DNA of 64,000 bases from the NCBI GenBank assembly GCA_006937955.1, contig SSNP01000037.1, positions 4,287,098 to 4,351,097 on the forward strand, given 5' to 3'. This document shows, piece by piece, positions 33,669 through 44,804 of this stretch. Made by a program: the position numbers and the translations under genes. Positions within the stretch are counted from its first letter, which is position 1; the number at the start of each line of letters is the position of its first letter. The notes under the pieces are model-generated. The model made no database searches, was not told the DNA's origin, and saw nothing but the letters and a program-made list of their open reading frames with translations. The stretch is from Pachypanchax playfairii (taxonomy: Eukaryota; Chordata; Actinopteri; Cyprinodontiformes; Aplocheilidae).

Positions 33669-34925
33669 ATCAGCTGGAATCAGATATAATCAACTGGAGT
33701 CAGATATAATCAGCTGGAATCAGATATAATCAACTGGAATTAGATATAATCAACTGGAATCAGATATAATCAGCTGGAATCAGATATAATCAGCTGGAAT
33801 CAGATATAATCAACTGGAATCAGATATAATCAGCTGGAATCAGATATAATCAGCTGGAATCAGATATAATCAACTGGAATCAGATATAATCAGCTGGAAT
33901 GAGATATAATCAACTGGAATCAGATATAATCAGCTGGAATCAGATATAATCAGCTGGAATCAGATATAATCAGCTGGAATCAGATATAATCAGCTGGACT
34001 GGAATCAGATATAATCAGCTGGAATGAGATATAATCAACTGGAATCAGATATAATCAGCTGGAATCAGATATAATCAACTGGAATCAGATATCAACTGGA
34101 ATCAGATATAATTAGCTGGAATCAGATATCAGCTGGAATCAGATATAATCAACTGGAATCAGATATCAACTGGAATCAGATATAATTAGCTGGAATCAGA
34201 TATAATCAACTGGAATCAGATATAATCAGCTGGAATCAGATATAATCAACTGGAATCAGATATAATCAGCTGGAATCAGATATCAACTGGAATCAGATAT
34301 AATTAGCTGGAATCAGATATAATCAACTGGAATCAGATATCAACTGGAATCAGATATAATTAGCTGGAATCAGATATAATCAACTGGAATCAGATATAAT
34401 CAACTGGAATCAGATATAATCAGCTGGAATCAGATATAATCAGCTGGACTGGAATCAGATATAATCAGCTGGAATGAGATATAATCAACTGGAATCAGAT
34501 ATCAGCTGGAATCAGATATAATCAACTGGAATCAGATATCAACTGGAATCAGATATAATTAGCTGGAATCAGATATAATCAACTGGAATCAGATATAATC
34601 AACTGGAATCAGATATAATCAGCTAGAATCAGATATCAGCTGGAATCAGATATAATCAACTGGAATCAGATATCAACTGGAATCAGATATAATTAGCTGG
34701 AATCAGATATAATCAACTGGAATCAGATATAATCAGCTGGAATCAGATATAATCAGCTGGAATCAGATATAATCAACTGGAATCAGATATCAACTGGAAT
34801 CAGATATAATTAGCTGGAATCAGATATCAACTGGAATCAGATATAATCAACTGGAATCAGATATCAACTGGAATCAGATATAATCAGCTGGAATCAGATA
34901 TAATCAGCTGGAAACAGATATATTC
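33669..34925. repeat. 20-bp minisatellite, right block
   Basis: Same unit as 31930-32960, continuing after the LINE. Higher-order groups containing the 17-base variant (GATATCAACTGG) recur near 34090, 34150, 34330, 34540, 34670 and 34790. Confidence 0.97.
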
Positions 34926-35022
34926 TGCTGAAATTAGCTACAATCAGTTGGAATCAGGTATAATCAGCTGGAATCGACTGGAATCAGCTGAAAACAGCTA
35001 TAACCATTAGTTGATACTAAAA

Positions 35023-35456
35023 GGTGAAATATTTTTTGGGTGGGGCTGCATAAATCCACTTAAGTGATGGTCAATAAAACATTTGTAAAGATGAGTTAAT
35101 GTAAACACTGTATATAAAAATATATTTTTAACTTCAGTTAAATATTTAACAAAGACTTTATGCAATTGTAAAATAAAAATAATCACCAGAACAAGTTAAT
35201 CTAGTCAGCCAAACAGACACATTCTGTGTATTAACATTAAATGTTGTATTTTAAGTAATATTTAATATAATATAAACATTAAATATGTTTGATCATTTTA
35301 ATTGTCCAGTACTGTATAAACCTCCACAGTTGTGTCCAGTGTGTCTCAGGAAACGTCCCACTGTGCTGTAGAGACAGTTCTCCATGCAGCAGGTCACACT
35401 GACGAGATGCTGAGTGAAGACAAAACACTCCTCAATGTGCAGCAGGATGGTGTCAC
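35023..35456. repeat. Right arm of a long inverted repeat
   Basis: Reverse complement of the left arm (31109-31589) over its outer 80 and inner 205 bases. The central part (about 35227-35377) is not matched. The arm lies about 550 bases upstream of the csf3 start. Confidence 0.85.
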
Positions 35457-35872
35457 ACACCTGGAAAACTGTTACTCATTATAATAAACTAAAATGTTTC
35501 AGTAGATGAACCGACTGTAAGAAGAAGTTCAGATTTGAATTGATTTGCACGATGACCCCCCCCCCCCCCCCCCAATAGAACCCGTCATCTCGGTTTAGAC
35601 CCTCACGGTTTAGAAACATCTGTGTAAGTTTCACTTTGCTCCTCTTCTGGTTTCGCGAGCAGACGGAAACGATTTAATATCGTTAAATTCTAAATTGCCT
35701 CAGAGTTCAAAACGAAGGTGTACAGTCACGTGATTTACCTGCCAAGCCCCGGCATCCTGTGCGTCAGATCGGCGCAGCTGTATATGCGCTCCCGGTTCGG
35801 ACAGTGACGCACTCAGATTTTCAGAGACTTCGTAACTCCGGTAACACCGGCATGACTCTGGTGGCCGTCAAT

Positions 35873-35906
35873 GGAAAACCCCGGAGCAGAGCGCGCTCAT
35901 AAAAAG
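35873..35906 (+). promoter_or_regulatory. csf3: csf3 core promoter: NF-kB-like site and TATA-like box
   Basis: GGAAAACCCC at 35873-35882 is, on the minus strand, GGGGTTTTCC, which fits the NF-kB consensus GGGRNWYYCC. CATAAAAAG at 35898-35906 is a TATA-like box about 100 bases before the csf3 ATG. Mammalian CSF3 promoters are also NF-kB/C-EBP-driven and TATA-containing, so the arrangement fits. The assignment is inference. Confidence 0.45.
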
Positions 35907-36001
35907 TCCAAACTGCCTCAGATGGAAGCTGAAAGCGAACCTGTGGAGCTGCGCAGCGGACACACACCGACACACAGACGCGCTCGGCCGCCCTGACAGA
36001 C

Positions 36002-36017
36002 ATGGACACCTGGACAG
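36002..36017 (+). CDS. csf3: csf3 exon 1
   Basis: Sixteen coding bases (MDTWT plus one base) with donor GTAGGG. The phase-1 end matches the acceptor at 36265. Very short, so the start is inferred from splice phase and position. Confidence 0.75.
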
Positions 36018-39000
36018 GTAGGGCCACATCTGAAGCACGTATACATAGTGGTCTCGGACTGGAGCAACTCGAACTGAGTCTGAAGAGACAGGAGGGTCGG
36101 TACGGGAGGCCCGTGGTGTCAAAACAAGAAAAAAAGGACTGGTTGATATTAAGGAAGCTGGTGTTTGATGTTTTTATTTATGTGTTGTTGGATCATGTTT
36201 AATGTCCTAATGTCTCTCTATAGATCTGTTTCTGGACTAATGAAGACTAATTCTCTCTTCCCAGTTGTCACCCTGTTGAACAGCTTCCTGTTGACATCTT
36301 TGGTCCAATCAGCTCCCATTGACTCACAGTCCAGCCTCCCACCAGCCTTCAGGGAGATGACCATGCAAGCAAAGACACTGGTGGAGAAAATTCTGAAGAA
36401 CATCCCAGCAGCACACAGCGCCACAGTCAACATCCAGGTAACAAGTTCTGATTAGCTGGTTCTACCGGGCTCCTCTTGTTACTGTCATTTGTTGTTACTA
36501 CCAGGTTTCTCTCACCCTCAGGGCTTCAGCCTTGACTCCTCCAGTCAGACACCTAATCTACAGATGATGGAGGTCTCACTGAGAATCCCGGCCTCACCTG
36601 TCCTCAAGAAGCTGTACCAACACTTCACCCTGGTCAGTCTGCAGTCTGAAAGGTTTCGGGGGTTTGATGGGAATCTTTGTGAGGATGACAGGGCCGTGCA
36701 GAGACCTTTGAATGTTAAAAAAGGGGCACATAGAACCTGGTGTTAAGGTTTTGTGGTTAAGTAGTGGACTGAAATGCAGGAGAGCAAAGACAACCGGGAA
36801 TAAGTTAAAGTAAATGATTTTAATTGGAAAGCAAAATAGCTGACGGAGCAGCCAAACAAACTTACAGGTGGATGAGGAGGAACAGTAGAACCAGAGACAG
36901 CAGGTGTGTCCAAACAGTAATCCATCAAATATAATCCATGAAACGGACCTCGGACGGGAACCAAAACGAACATGAACACGCTACTTAAATACCAAACTGA
37001 AAACTAGACACACCTGCAGAGCAAACGAAGAAACAAAGGAAGTGACAATACACAATCAAGGGACCTACACATGGGGAAAAACAGGAAGTACAAACAATAT
37101 CAAAATAAAAGCACAACAGGAAATAGGACGAGATCAAAAGTAAAAGCCTAACAGGAACACAAAGAACACGACTTACACTGAACAAGAAACGGAGTGACCA
37201 GTGAAAAAACTAAACACAAAATCACAGATCTCTGGAGGAAAACAATACCATAAAACCAAACAAACCCCAGAACCCAACATCTGCTTTAACAACAACCCAC
37301 ATTTCATCAAAAATCTAATATGGACTCTATCATAATCATCAGGAGGGACAACACAAAGAAAATGTAACCTCTGTTTTACTTGATGAGGAACAATATTGTT
37401 GACAGGTTGGTGGTGGTGGGGGGGTTAAATTGGAGTTAATGCACTAATTTAAATTACTACAGTAACTTTCTGTTGACCGTGTCCAGAAAAATGCATCATG
37501 TTGCTGATCCAGAATCCTTCCCCATCCCTTATTATTTATCCCTAATGCTATTATAATGAGAATAAAAAAATTAAGAAATGAGTACAAAAATAATGTAGGC
37601 AATGACTCAGTTTGTTGAACTATCTACTTTGAACAAGGCAGTAAGCTCATTAAATGTGTCAACCAGGGCCAGCCCTGAGCTGCATGGTGCCTTAGGCGAA
37701 AAAGGGTTTTGGCGCCCCCTACTGCCAAGAACAGAAACAACGTAACTCAATAACTGGATTACATTGCAAAAATTTTTTATTCATACTAAAATAAACAGTA
37801 GAGATGATAGTTAGATATAGTTAGATATTTAATTATTACTTATTTTGCCCTTTATATAAGATGAATGGTTAGTCCAACAAAAAAAAGGAAGAATGTGGCG
37901 CCCCCTCTGGCAGAGGGCGCTCTAGGCAATTGGCTAGTCTGCCTATGCCCAGAACCGGCCCTGGAGTCAACAGTAGAAATACAATCATTTTACTGCAGTA
38001 GAATCTGCAGCTTTTCCAGTATAAATTTTATATATTTTGAATGTATTTTCTTTCAAATACAGTATGTTTTAAAATAGCATAATTATAACTGCTCAAAAAT
38101 TACATGGATATGTATAATTTATGGATTTAATGAAATATAAGTCCTCCAGTTCAAAATCTGGAACTTATTAAACTTCTCTGCAATGCTGGACAGACACACA
38201 GACCCGTGACATCATCATCCAGCCTAGTAGCAGCTGATGACCACCACTACCTGTGCAGGTAATATATAAGAGCTGACAGATGACGTCTTATCACTTCTGT
38301 ATTATGGGCTATGGTGAACCTTACTTACTGGTTCTTGTTGTGTCAGTCGGCACTTTTTGCGCGTTTATCCACTCTTTTCTACAAGCTCGTTCATGATGGC
38401 TCGTAACCGACACGCTCTGCCATCAGGTGCGGTCATTGGTTACTGGTGTCATGTGACTGATGCAAGACAGATCCTTTTATTTTGCAAAATTGATATTAAT
38501 AATTAAATGTTATTGTGTTGGGTGCACAGGCAGACCTATACATGCACACAAATGTAAAAAAAGAGAGAGAGGAAAGAAAAGACAAGAAAAGGTGACATGG
38601 GGCACCCAGGAGGAAAGGGGCTGATGCATGTGGCTGCAGGATGATATAGTGTTTCTGATGTTCTCTGGTCTTTGTGAGAGTTATTCTGTCAGTGTGGTTC
38701 ATTTATGATGCTTGTGGTTTAGAAAAGAAACTTTGAGGTGATTTTTATGTCTATTGTTTTTTGGAGTGTTTGTGTGGTTCTTCTTCTGACATGAATCACA
38801 GAGTATTTCCAGTTTGTTACTGTATTTTTAAAGAGATTATTTTGGATACGTTTTGTGTTGCTTATTGTATTAACAGAGGATTGTGTTTACATCTGGGATG
38901 GTATTGATTCTTCTTCTAGGTGGTCTCAGCCAGGTCCTAAATACAAGATGCTTGTCTGGTCTTAAGTTCTAAAGACTTTCTTGTATGTTCTTTAACGAGG

Positions 39001-40403
39001 TTCAGAGTTCTCTAAATAGTTTAATGTTTCATTTGACTTTTATTTTTGCTGTTGTTTTGTTTACTTAGTGGCTCATTTGTTTATTATTTTTGTCTAATAT
39101 ATTTCTGAGTTCTTTGCGCTTCTTTTTACCCTTGTGGATATTTAAAGTTCTTCTAACCCTTTTTGGCACTAAGATCAGCTTGTTTGTGATATGAATGAGG
39201 ACGGTTGTTNGTCACTGTGTGGACAGGTGTCACGGTGTGGACAGCTGTCAGGGTAAAGGACAGGTGTCACAGTGTGGACAGGTGATACAGGGTGGACAGG
39301 TGTGTCTTATTAATACAGGACTGTCCTACACTTTGTGACAAGTCCAAACTACCTGAATATTATCACGAATCTAGTCATCGTGTCCCTGCATGGACAACAC
39401 AGGTCTCATTTCATCTTCATGGACCACAAGGATCCAGATAATCCAGGTCTCATCATGAGGGAACAGCTGCTGGAGACTGGGGGACCTGGAATGGAGGGAC
39501 CTGGACTTGCTCCAGACTTGAATCCCATAGAAAACCTCTGGGGTCAGCTGAGTCTCCGTGTAGAGACTCATAACTCTGAACCCCAGAAGGACCTGAGGAC
39601 CTTCAAGAAGAGTGTGATGTCACACCTCAGCAGGCGACAAGTTGACTTGTGAACAGCATCAAGCTGTAACTGATGCTGAACGTCACATGACACGTTACTG
39701 AGACACTGACATGTTTTGTTGTTGTTACTCATCAGCTGTTGTTGCATTTAGGTTCATGTTTGAGATGATGACATCATCATCATCACATGTTTCTACTGAA
39801 AGTCTCTACTTTCATGATATATGTATGTTTTCCATAGATTTTACCAGAAAGTCAAATTTGTCCAACTTTCTGGAAGACGTGGTTTTAACTTTAAACCTGA
39901 AGCTGTGGACTTGAACTGGACTTGTTAGTTCTGTCTAGTTTTTATCGGTGTTGTGTAAATAAACTGAAGTCACCTGATGATTGAAAGTGTGCTTGTGTGT
40001 CGCCCCCTACAGGATATGTGTGTGAGTCGTATGTCAGCGGGTGTTCACATGTACCATGACCTGCTGGGAGTTTTGTCCAACAGTCTAAGTGGTCTGGAGA
40101 ACTTAACAGCTGACTTACGAGACCTGCTGACCCACATCAATAAGGTGAAGCTTCACCACATGTGAGCTGTATGTTTTCTGGTCATGTGATCAGGGTTCAC
40201 ATTGACTAACGTGTGTGTGTGTGTTTCAGCTGAAGGAGACAGCGCTGCTTGAAGGAACCAGTTTGGATCAGAACCCTAGTTTGGACCTGGCTTCTCATCT
40301 GCATGACAGCTACAGTGTGCAGGTGGCAGTCCACTTAACGCTGATGCAACTACGTTCTTTCTGTTATGACCTGATCCGCACCTTCAGAATCCTCTCAGTG
40401 TGA
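36002..40403 (+). CDS. csf3: Granulocyte colony-stimulating factor (csf3), 5 exons
   Basis: A secreted four-helix-bundle cytokine of the IL-6/G-CSF family that acts through the Csf3 receptor to drive production of neutrophils and other myeloid cells. Joining 36002-36017, 36265-36437, 36522-36632, 40013-40144 and 40230-40403 gives 201 codons and TGA, all in frame. This matches the five-exon CSF3 structure (exon 1 ends in phase 1, the others in phase 0). Residues 1 to about 22 form a signal peptide (TLLNSFLLTSLV). Only two cysteines occur in the predicted chain (Cys103 and Cys189), unlike the four that make two disulfides in mammals. Asn130 lies in an NLT sequon. The position directly after psmd3, same strand, is the conserved vertebrate arrangement and supports the call. 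Fish have csf3a/csf3b paralogues, which I cannot tell apart here. Confidence 0.9.
36265..36437 (+). CDS. csf3: csf3 exon 2
   Basis: Encodes the signal-peptide core and mature N-terminus, with SSLPPAFREMTMQAKTLVEK in helix A. Acceptor TTCCCAG, donor GTAACA, phase 0. Confidence 0.88.
36522..36632 (+). CDS. csf3: csf3 exon 3
   Basis: Encodes GFSLDSSSQTPNLQMMEVSL through LYQHFTL. Donor GTCAGT. The next intron is 3,380 bp, enlarged by transposons. Confidence 0.85.
36745..37290. repeat. Dispersed repeat in csf3 intron 3
   Basis: Shares a long similar stretch with 46265-46560, including CACAATCAAGGGACCTACAC and AAAATAAAAGCA-AACAGGAA. Purine-rich, non-coding. Class not identified. Confidence 0.6.
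37664..37963. mobile_element. 300-bp hAT-type MITE
   Basis: The left end CAGGGCCAGCCCTGAGC and the reverse complement of the right end CAGGGCCGGTTCTGGGC are imperfect inverted repeats. It is flanked by an 8-base duplication (GTGTCAAC at 37656-37663, GAGTCAAC at 37964-37971, one mismatch). Eight-base duplications are diagnostic for hAT. Non-coding. Confidence 0.8.
37972..39209. other. csf3 intron 3, no element recognised
   Basis: AT-rich intronic sequence. Short open frames have no recognisable domain. A single N is at 39210. Confidence 0.4.
39211..39302. repeat. Short tandem repeat
   Basis: About four irregular copies of a unit like GTCACAGTGTGGACAGGT, immediately after the single N. Confidence 0.7.
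39380..39652 (+). pseudogene. Tc1/mariner transposase relic (C-terminal part)
   Basis: The frame contains LAPDLNPIENLWGQLSLRVE, the block with the catalytic Glu of Tc1 transposases, followed by a worn C-terminus (DLRTFKKSVMSHL). Upstream domains are not recognisable. It lies in csf3 intron 3. Confidence 0.75.
40013..40144 (+). CDS. csf3: csf3 exon 4
   Basis: Encodes DMCVSRMSAGVHMYHDLLGV and ENLTADLRDLLTHINK. Acceptor CCCTACAG, donor GTGAAG, phase 0. Confidence 0.88.
40230..40403 (+). CDS. csf3: csf3 exon 5 (terminal)
   Basis: Encodes helix D including YSVQVAVHLTLMQLRSFCYD and ends RILSV, TGA at 40401-40403. A (TG)n/T tract precedes the acceptor. Confidence 0.9.
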   Translation: MKETALLEGTSLDQNPSLDLASHLHDSYSVQVAVHLTLMQLRSFCYDLIRTFRILSV

Positions 40404-41571
40404 GGTACAGGTGCATGTTAAGCTCCACCCCCAGACACAACACCACACAGCATGTAAAGGGACACGTGTGTGGTATTTGACCTTGTGCAGGATCATAGAG
40501 TTGACCTGAGGGACCCGCCCCCAACAAGCCAATGCAGATCAACAACGGAAGGATAAGATGTTCTGATGAAGAGGAGGGGGAAGTTGTTTCTGTTCTTCAG
40601 TTGCTGCACAAAGACAACTCAAAACTTTCTGATGTTTTCAGATTCAGCTGATTTAATGAAACCAAAGTTCAGCTTCGACACAGAATCAGCTGTTCATCCT
40701 CATCTCTCTTTACCAGAAGAATCCAGAAGGTCTATGTTTGAGTTTCAGCATGTTGAGCTGTCACTCAAACATGAACAGGAATGTGACAACAGCTGCAGGA
40801 TGTTTACAGACCTTCATGAAAGCAGAATGTGAAGCAGGATCAGCAGGTCTGAACTCGCTCAGAACTCAGCAGTACTCTGCTCTACACTCGTCTTCTGTTG
40901 TTCCAACCTGATGTCCTAAAAAACTCAGTCTGCTACCTGAGAGAGACACACCCTGCAGATGTGTGAGGAGAGCAGAGGTCATCAACCAGCTGACAGCTGG
41001 TTTAAATCATCCTGAAACTTTTAACATTCAAACAGAACTTTAGCAATAAGTCATGGTTTCAAATTTATACTAACGTGAAATCTATCAGAATTCTATGCAA
41101 CATTAAAAAAACAATATCAGTTCCTTCAGTTTATTAAACTTACAGTTTGTAAACAGGAAAACAAACCAACGTAGTCCAGAAACTTCACAAAATAAACAAC
41201 CTTCTACTCGTTCAGGTGTCACTTCCTGTTTGTATGGAGGTAAAACTTCATTTAAAAAAATTAAAAAAGTGTTAAACAAAACATAATACGACCAAAGATC
41301 ACATACAAACAATAAACAAAAAAGCAAATGTGAAATTGCTTTTGTCACAGAAAATGTCCCTCAATTAGAAATTGAAGCTGAAGCTTTTATTCTGAAACAA
41401 CAGGGGGAAATTTCCTCATTGTGATATTGTTCATTTAATCAAAATGTCTGCAGTTTCTGTTCATGTATTTTTGGAATGAATGTTAAACAACATCGTATCA
41501 TTTATTCTATTTTCTAATCGGTTGACTTTTACTTTGAAAAATGTCTGATTGCTTGCTGACTTATTTTAAAT

Positions 41572-41653
41572 ATTTATTGTATGTAAAATCAACTACTGTT
41601 TATTTATGATGCTTTTATTTATTGGTGGTATTTATTAAGTATTTATTAATTTA
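41572..41653 (+). promoter_or_regulatory. csf3: AU-rich element cluster in the csf3 3' UTR
   Basis: Six ATTTA pentamers (41572, 41602, 41617, 41630, 41641, 41649) within 82 bases, about 1.2 kb after the stop and before the poly(A) signal. Such clusters mark short-lived cytokine mRNAs, and mammalian CSF3 carries them. Confidence 0.7.
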
Positions 41654-41985
41654 TTTTTTTGTATAAAGCTGATCACAAGGACAGAAACAGGAAATTGTAT
41701 TAAGGTCAAAGAAAAACATGTATGATGGGCGAGAGAGCCTGAAAACACATATTTACAGAGTGGGAGAGAGGGAAGTGAGAAGTTTCTGGAATTAAGCAAC
41801 AACTGTGATGATGTCAGAGTAATGATGACATCACAGCTGTGTTGCCTTGCATGACCTCAGATTGGACCTAACCTAATGTCATGAACATGCTGATACTAGA
41901 AGCTGAAAATCATTTTTCATTTCAGAAATACTTGAATTTTAATTTAGTGATTCTTAATTAAATGTGTTGATATTTTTCAATGTCA

Positions 41986-41991
41986 AATAAA
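41986..41991 (+). terminator. csf3: Probable csf3 poly(A) signal
   Basis: AATAAA about 1.6 kb after the stop and 330 bases after the AU-rich cluster, followed by TG-rich sequence (AATGTTGTTTGTTC). Confidence 0.55.
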
Positions 41992-42112
41992 ATTCTGTGA
42001 AAATTGAACAGAAGAATGTTGTTTGTTCTCCAGAATGTAGACTTTTATTTTATCATCGTTAAAAATGTGGAAGAAGATAAAAAATCTGTTTATTTAATTT
42101 CAATTTTTTTTA

Positions 42113-42350
42113 CACAAGGCTGCGTTCTTTCTCCTCTTCTACACCAACAGCTGGACCTCCAGTCATCAGTCTGTCAACATCCTGAAGTTTGTAGATGACA
42201 TCACCCTCATCGGTCTCATCTCTGATGGTGATGAGTCCTCCTACAGGTCTGAGATGGACCATCTGGTGTCCTGGTGGAAGCTCAATGCAGCTAAAAGAGT
42301 GGAGATGGTTGTGGACTTTAGGACGGACTCACCTCCTCTCTTCCCATCAC
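42113..42350 (+). pseudogene. Rex-like LINE reverse-transcriptase fragment
   Basis: Broken frames read QGCVLSP, then ILKFVDDITLIGLISDGDES (the YxDD active-site block, here FVDD) and AAKRVEMVVDFR. Same protein family as the LINE at 47913-48909. Confidence 0.7.
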
Positions 42351-42459
42351 CCTTAGAGAGTCCCCAGTGGACACAGTGTAGTCCTTCCATCCTCATGTCC
42401 TCCATCATCGAGTCCATCTTCACCTCCTCCATCTCGGTGTCCATTCTCATGTCCTCCAT

Positions 42460-42592
<133 letters not shown>

Positions 42593-42599
42593 AATATGT

Positions 42600-43330
42600 T
42601 TATTACAATTAAACCATAACATGATATAGCAAAAAAAAGTGGATTTAGTTCTAAGGGTTCATAAACATCTAATTTCCCAAAAATCTGATTTTTTTTTTGT
42701 TATTTTTGATGGGTGTGGTCTTACAGGGTTAAACACATCAAAAAATTATTCATACCACAAATCTAATAAAACAAGTTACACAAGTTATTTTTAAAAAGTA
42801 AAATAAACAAACTAATAGTCAAACCTAATAACCCGAAGAAGTGCTCCAGTTTCTTTGAGAGAGAAATAGAAGAAGTGTTGTTGTATTTCGCTCCAATCAG
42901 CAGGGGGCAGTGTAGCCAGTAACAGAACATATCAACCTTTTTATCAGCACAGCTTTTCATTATAAAAGTCTCTAACGTTCTGCAATCGAGTGCACCTAAA
43001 GATCATTACATTTTAGCGTTTTATCCTCATAAAATAAATTCACAATAACCCCCTCCTCCTTTTAAAATAATTATCATAGCTATGAGCTTTTACAATTTTA
43101 ATAAGGAGCAAATAAGTCACCTCTAAATTTCCTGTGAAGTGTCATATCAGCAGCCTTGAGCATGTTTTCTTCTGTGGTCTATCTACTGTTAGATCCAACC
43201 CCCCCCCCCCCCACCACCACCACCACCACCCAGACTGCAGCTTTTTGCTGAGTTGTGGTGAAACAGCATTTATGCTCTCTGCCCATCAGCAGGCACATTT
43301 CAGCTGAGCATAGAAGTCTCTGAAGATAAA
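42600..43330. other. Intergenic DNA, no gene seen
   Basis: AT-rich, with a poly-C run and (CCA)n near 43200-43230. No coding or RNA signature recognised. Confidence 0.4.
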
Positions 43331-43337
43331 ACTACAT

Positions 43338-43485
43338 CACCCAGAATCCCCTACTGCAGCCCCACACTGTCTCCTGCTTGAGCAAAGCCTCGTGGAATTC
43401 AGGGAGTCGTGGTCCTCATCCATCAGCTGCTGCTGGAGGCAGAAGGAAGAGAGAGTGACGTGCTGAAGCAGATGCACTGAAAGGT
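43338..43485 (+). promoter_or_regulatory. Possible promoter and non-coding first exon
   Basis: ACTACATCACCCAGAATCCC at about 43331-43350 resembles the ZNF143 (ACTACAATTCCCA) motif found at many vertebrate promoters. About 135 bases later a consensus donor (AAAG|GTGAGTGC) at 43484 could end an untranslated first exon. The gene it would serve is not in view. Chance similarity is possible. Confidence 0.3.
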
Positions 43486-43624
43486 GAGTGCAGCTGTTTT
43501 TATCTGCTGTCCATGTCCTTCTGTGTCCTGTCCTTCTTCATCATCTGTCTTCATCCTCCATCTTCTTCTGTGAAAAATCTTTGTCCTTATGTCTGACTGA
43601 AACTGTGTTTTCATGTTGGAAGAT

Positions 43625-44710
43625 TGTGTGTGTGTGTTTCACTGTGTGTGTGTGTTAATGTGTGTTTCACTGTGTGTGTGTGTTAATGTGTGTGTGTTTC
43701 ACTGTGTGTGTGTGTGTGTGTGTGTGTTAATGTGTGTGTGTTTCACTGTGTGTGTGTGTGTTAATGTGTGTTTCACTGTGTGTGTGTGTTAATGTGTGTG
43801 TGTTTCACTGTGTGTGTATGTTAATGTGTGTGTGTTTCACTGTGTGTGTGTGTGTTAGTGTGTGTTTCACTGTGTGTGTGTGTGTTAATGTGTGTTTCAC
43901 TGTGTGTGTGTGTTAATGTGTGTGTGTTTCACTGTGTGTGTGTGTGTGTGTTAAATGTGTGTGTGTTTCACTGTGTGTGTGTTAATGTGTGTTTCACTGT
44001 GTGTGTGTGTTAATGTGTGTGTGTTTCACTGTGTGTGTGTGTGTGTGTAAATGTGTGTGTGTTTCACTGTGTGTGTGTTTAATGTGTGTGTGTTTCACTG
44101 TGTGTGTGTGTGTGTGTGTGTGTTTGTGTGTGTGTGTTTCAGTGTGTGTGTGTGTGTGTGTGTGTTAATGTGTGTGTGTTTCACTGTGTGTGTGTGTGTG
44201 TGTTAATGTGTGTGTGTTTCACTGTGTGTGTGTGTTAATGTGTGTTTCACTGTGTGTGTGTGTTAATGTGTGTGTGTTTCACTGTGTGTGTGTGTGTGTG
44301 TGTGTGTTAATGTGTGTGTGTTTCACTGTGTGTGTGTGTGTTAATGTGTGTTTCACTGTGTGTGTGTGTTAATGTGTGTGTGTTTCACTGTGTGTGTGTG
44401 TGTGTTAATGTGTGTGTGTTTCACTGTGTGTGTGTGTTAATGTGTGTTTCACTGTGTGTGTGTGTTAATGTGTGTTTCACTGTGTGTGTGTGTTAATGTG
44501 TGTGTGTTTCACTGTGTGTGTGTGTTAATGTGTGTGTGTTTCACTGTGTGTGTGTGTGTGTGTTAATGTGTGTGTGTTTCACTGTGTGTGTGTGTTAATG
44601 TGTGTGTGTTTCACTGTGTGTGTGTGTGTGTGTGTGTTAATGTGTGTGTGTTTCACTGTGTGTGTGTGTTAATGTGTGTTTCACTGTGTGTGTGTGTTAA
44701 TGTGTGTGTG

Positions 44711-44751
<41 letters not shown>

Positions 44752-44804
44752 CACTGTGTGTGTGTGTGTGTTAATGTGTGTGTGTTTCACTGTGTGTGTG
44801 TGTT
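43625..44804. repeat. GT-rich higher-order satellite
   Basis: (GT)n tracts interrupted regularly by TTAATG and TTTCACTG, so that a compound unit of roughly 30-45 bases recurs dozens of times. Cys/Val-rich open frames here are repeat products. Confidence 0.95.

Noticed and set aside
31926..34925. CRISPR-like array
   Set aside because: Units are contiguous with no unique spacers, and the host is a vertebrate. It is a minisatellite.
43484..44000. med24 as the gene starting at 43.4 kb
   Set aside because: In mammals MED24 runs in the opposite direction next to CSF3, and no coding exon is visible here, so the name is not supported.
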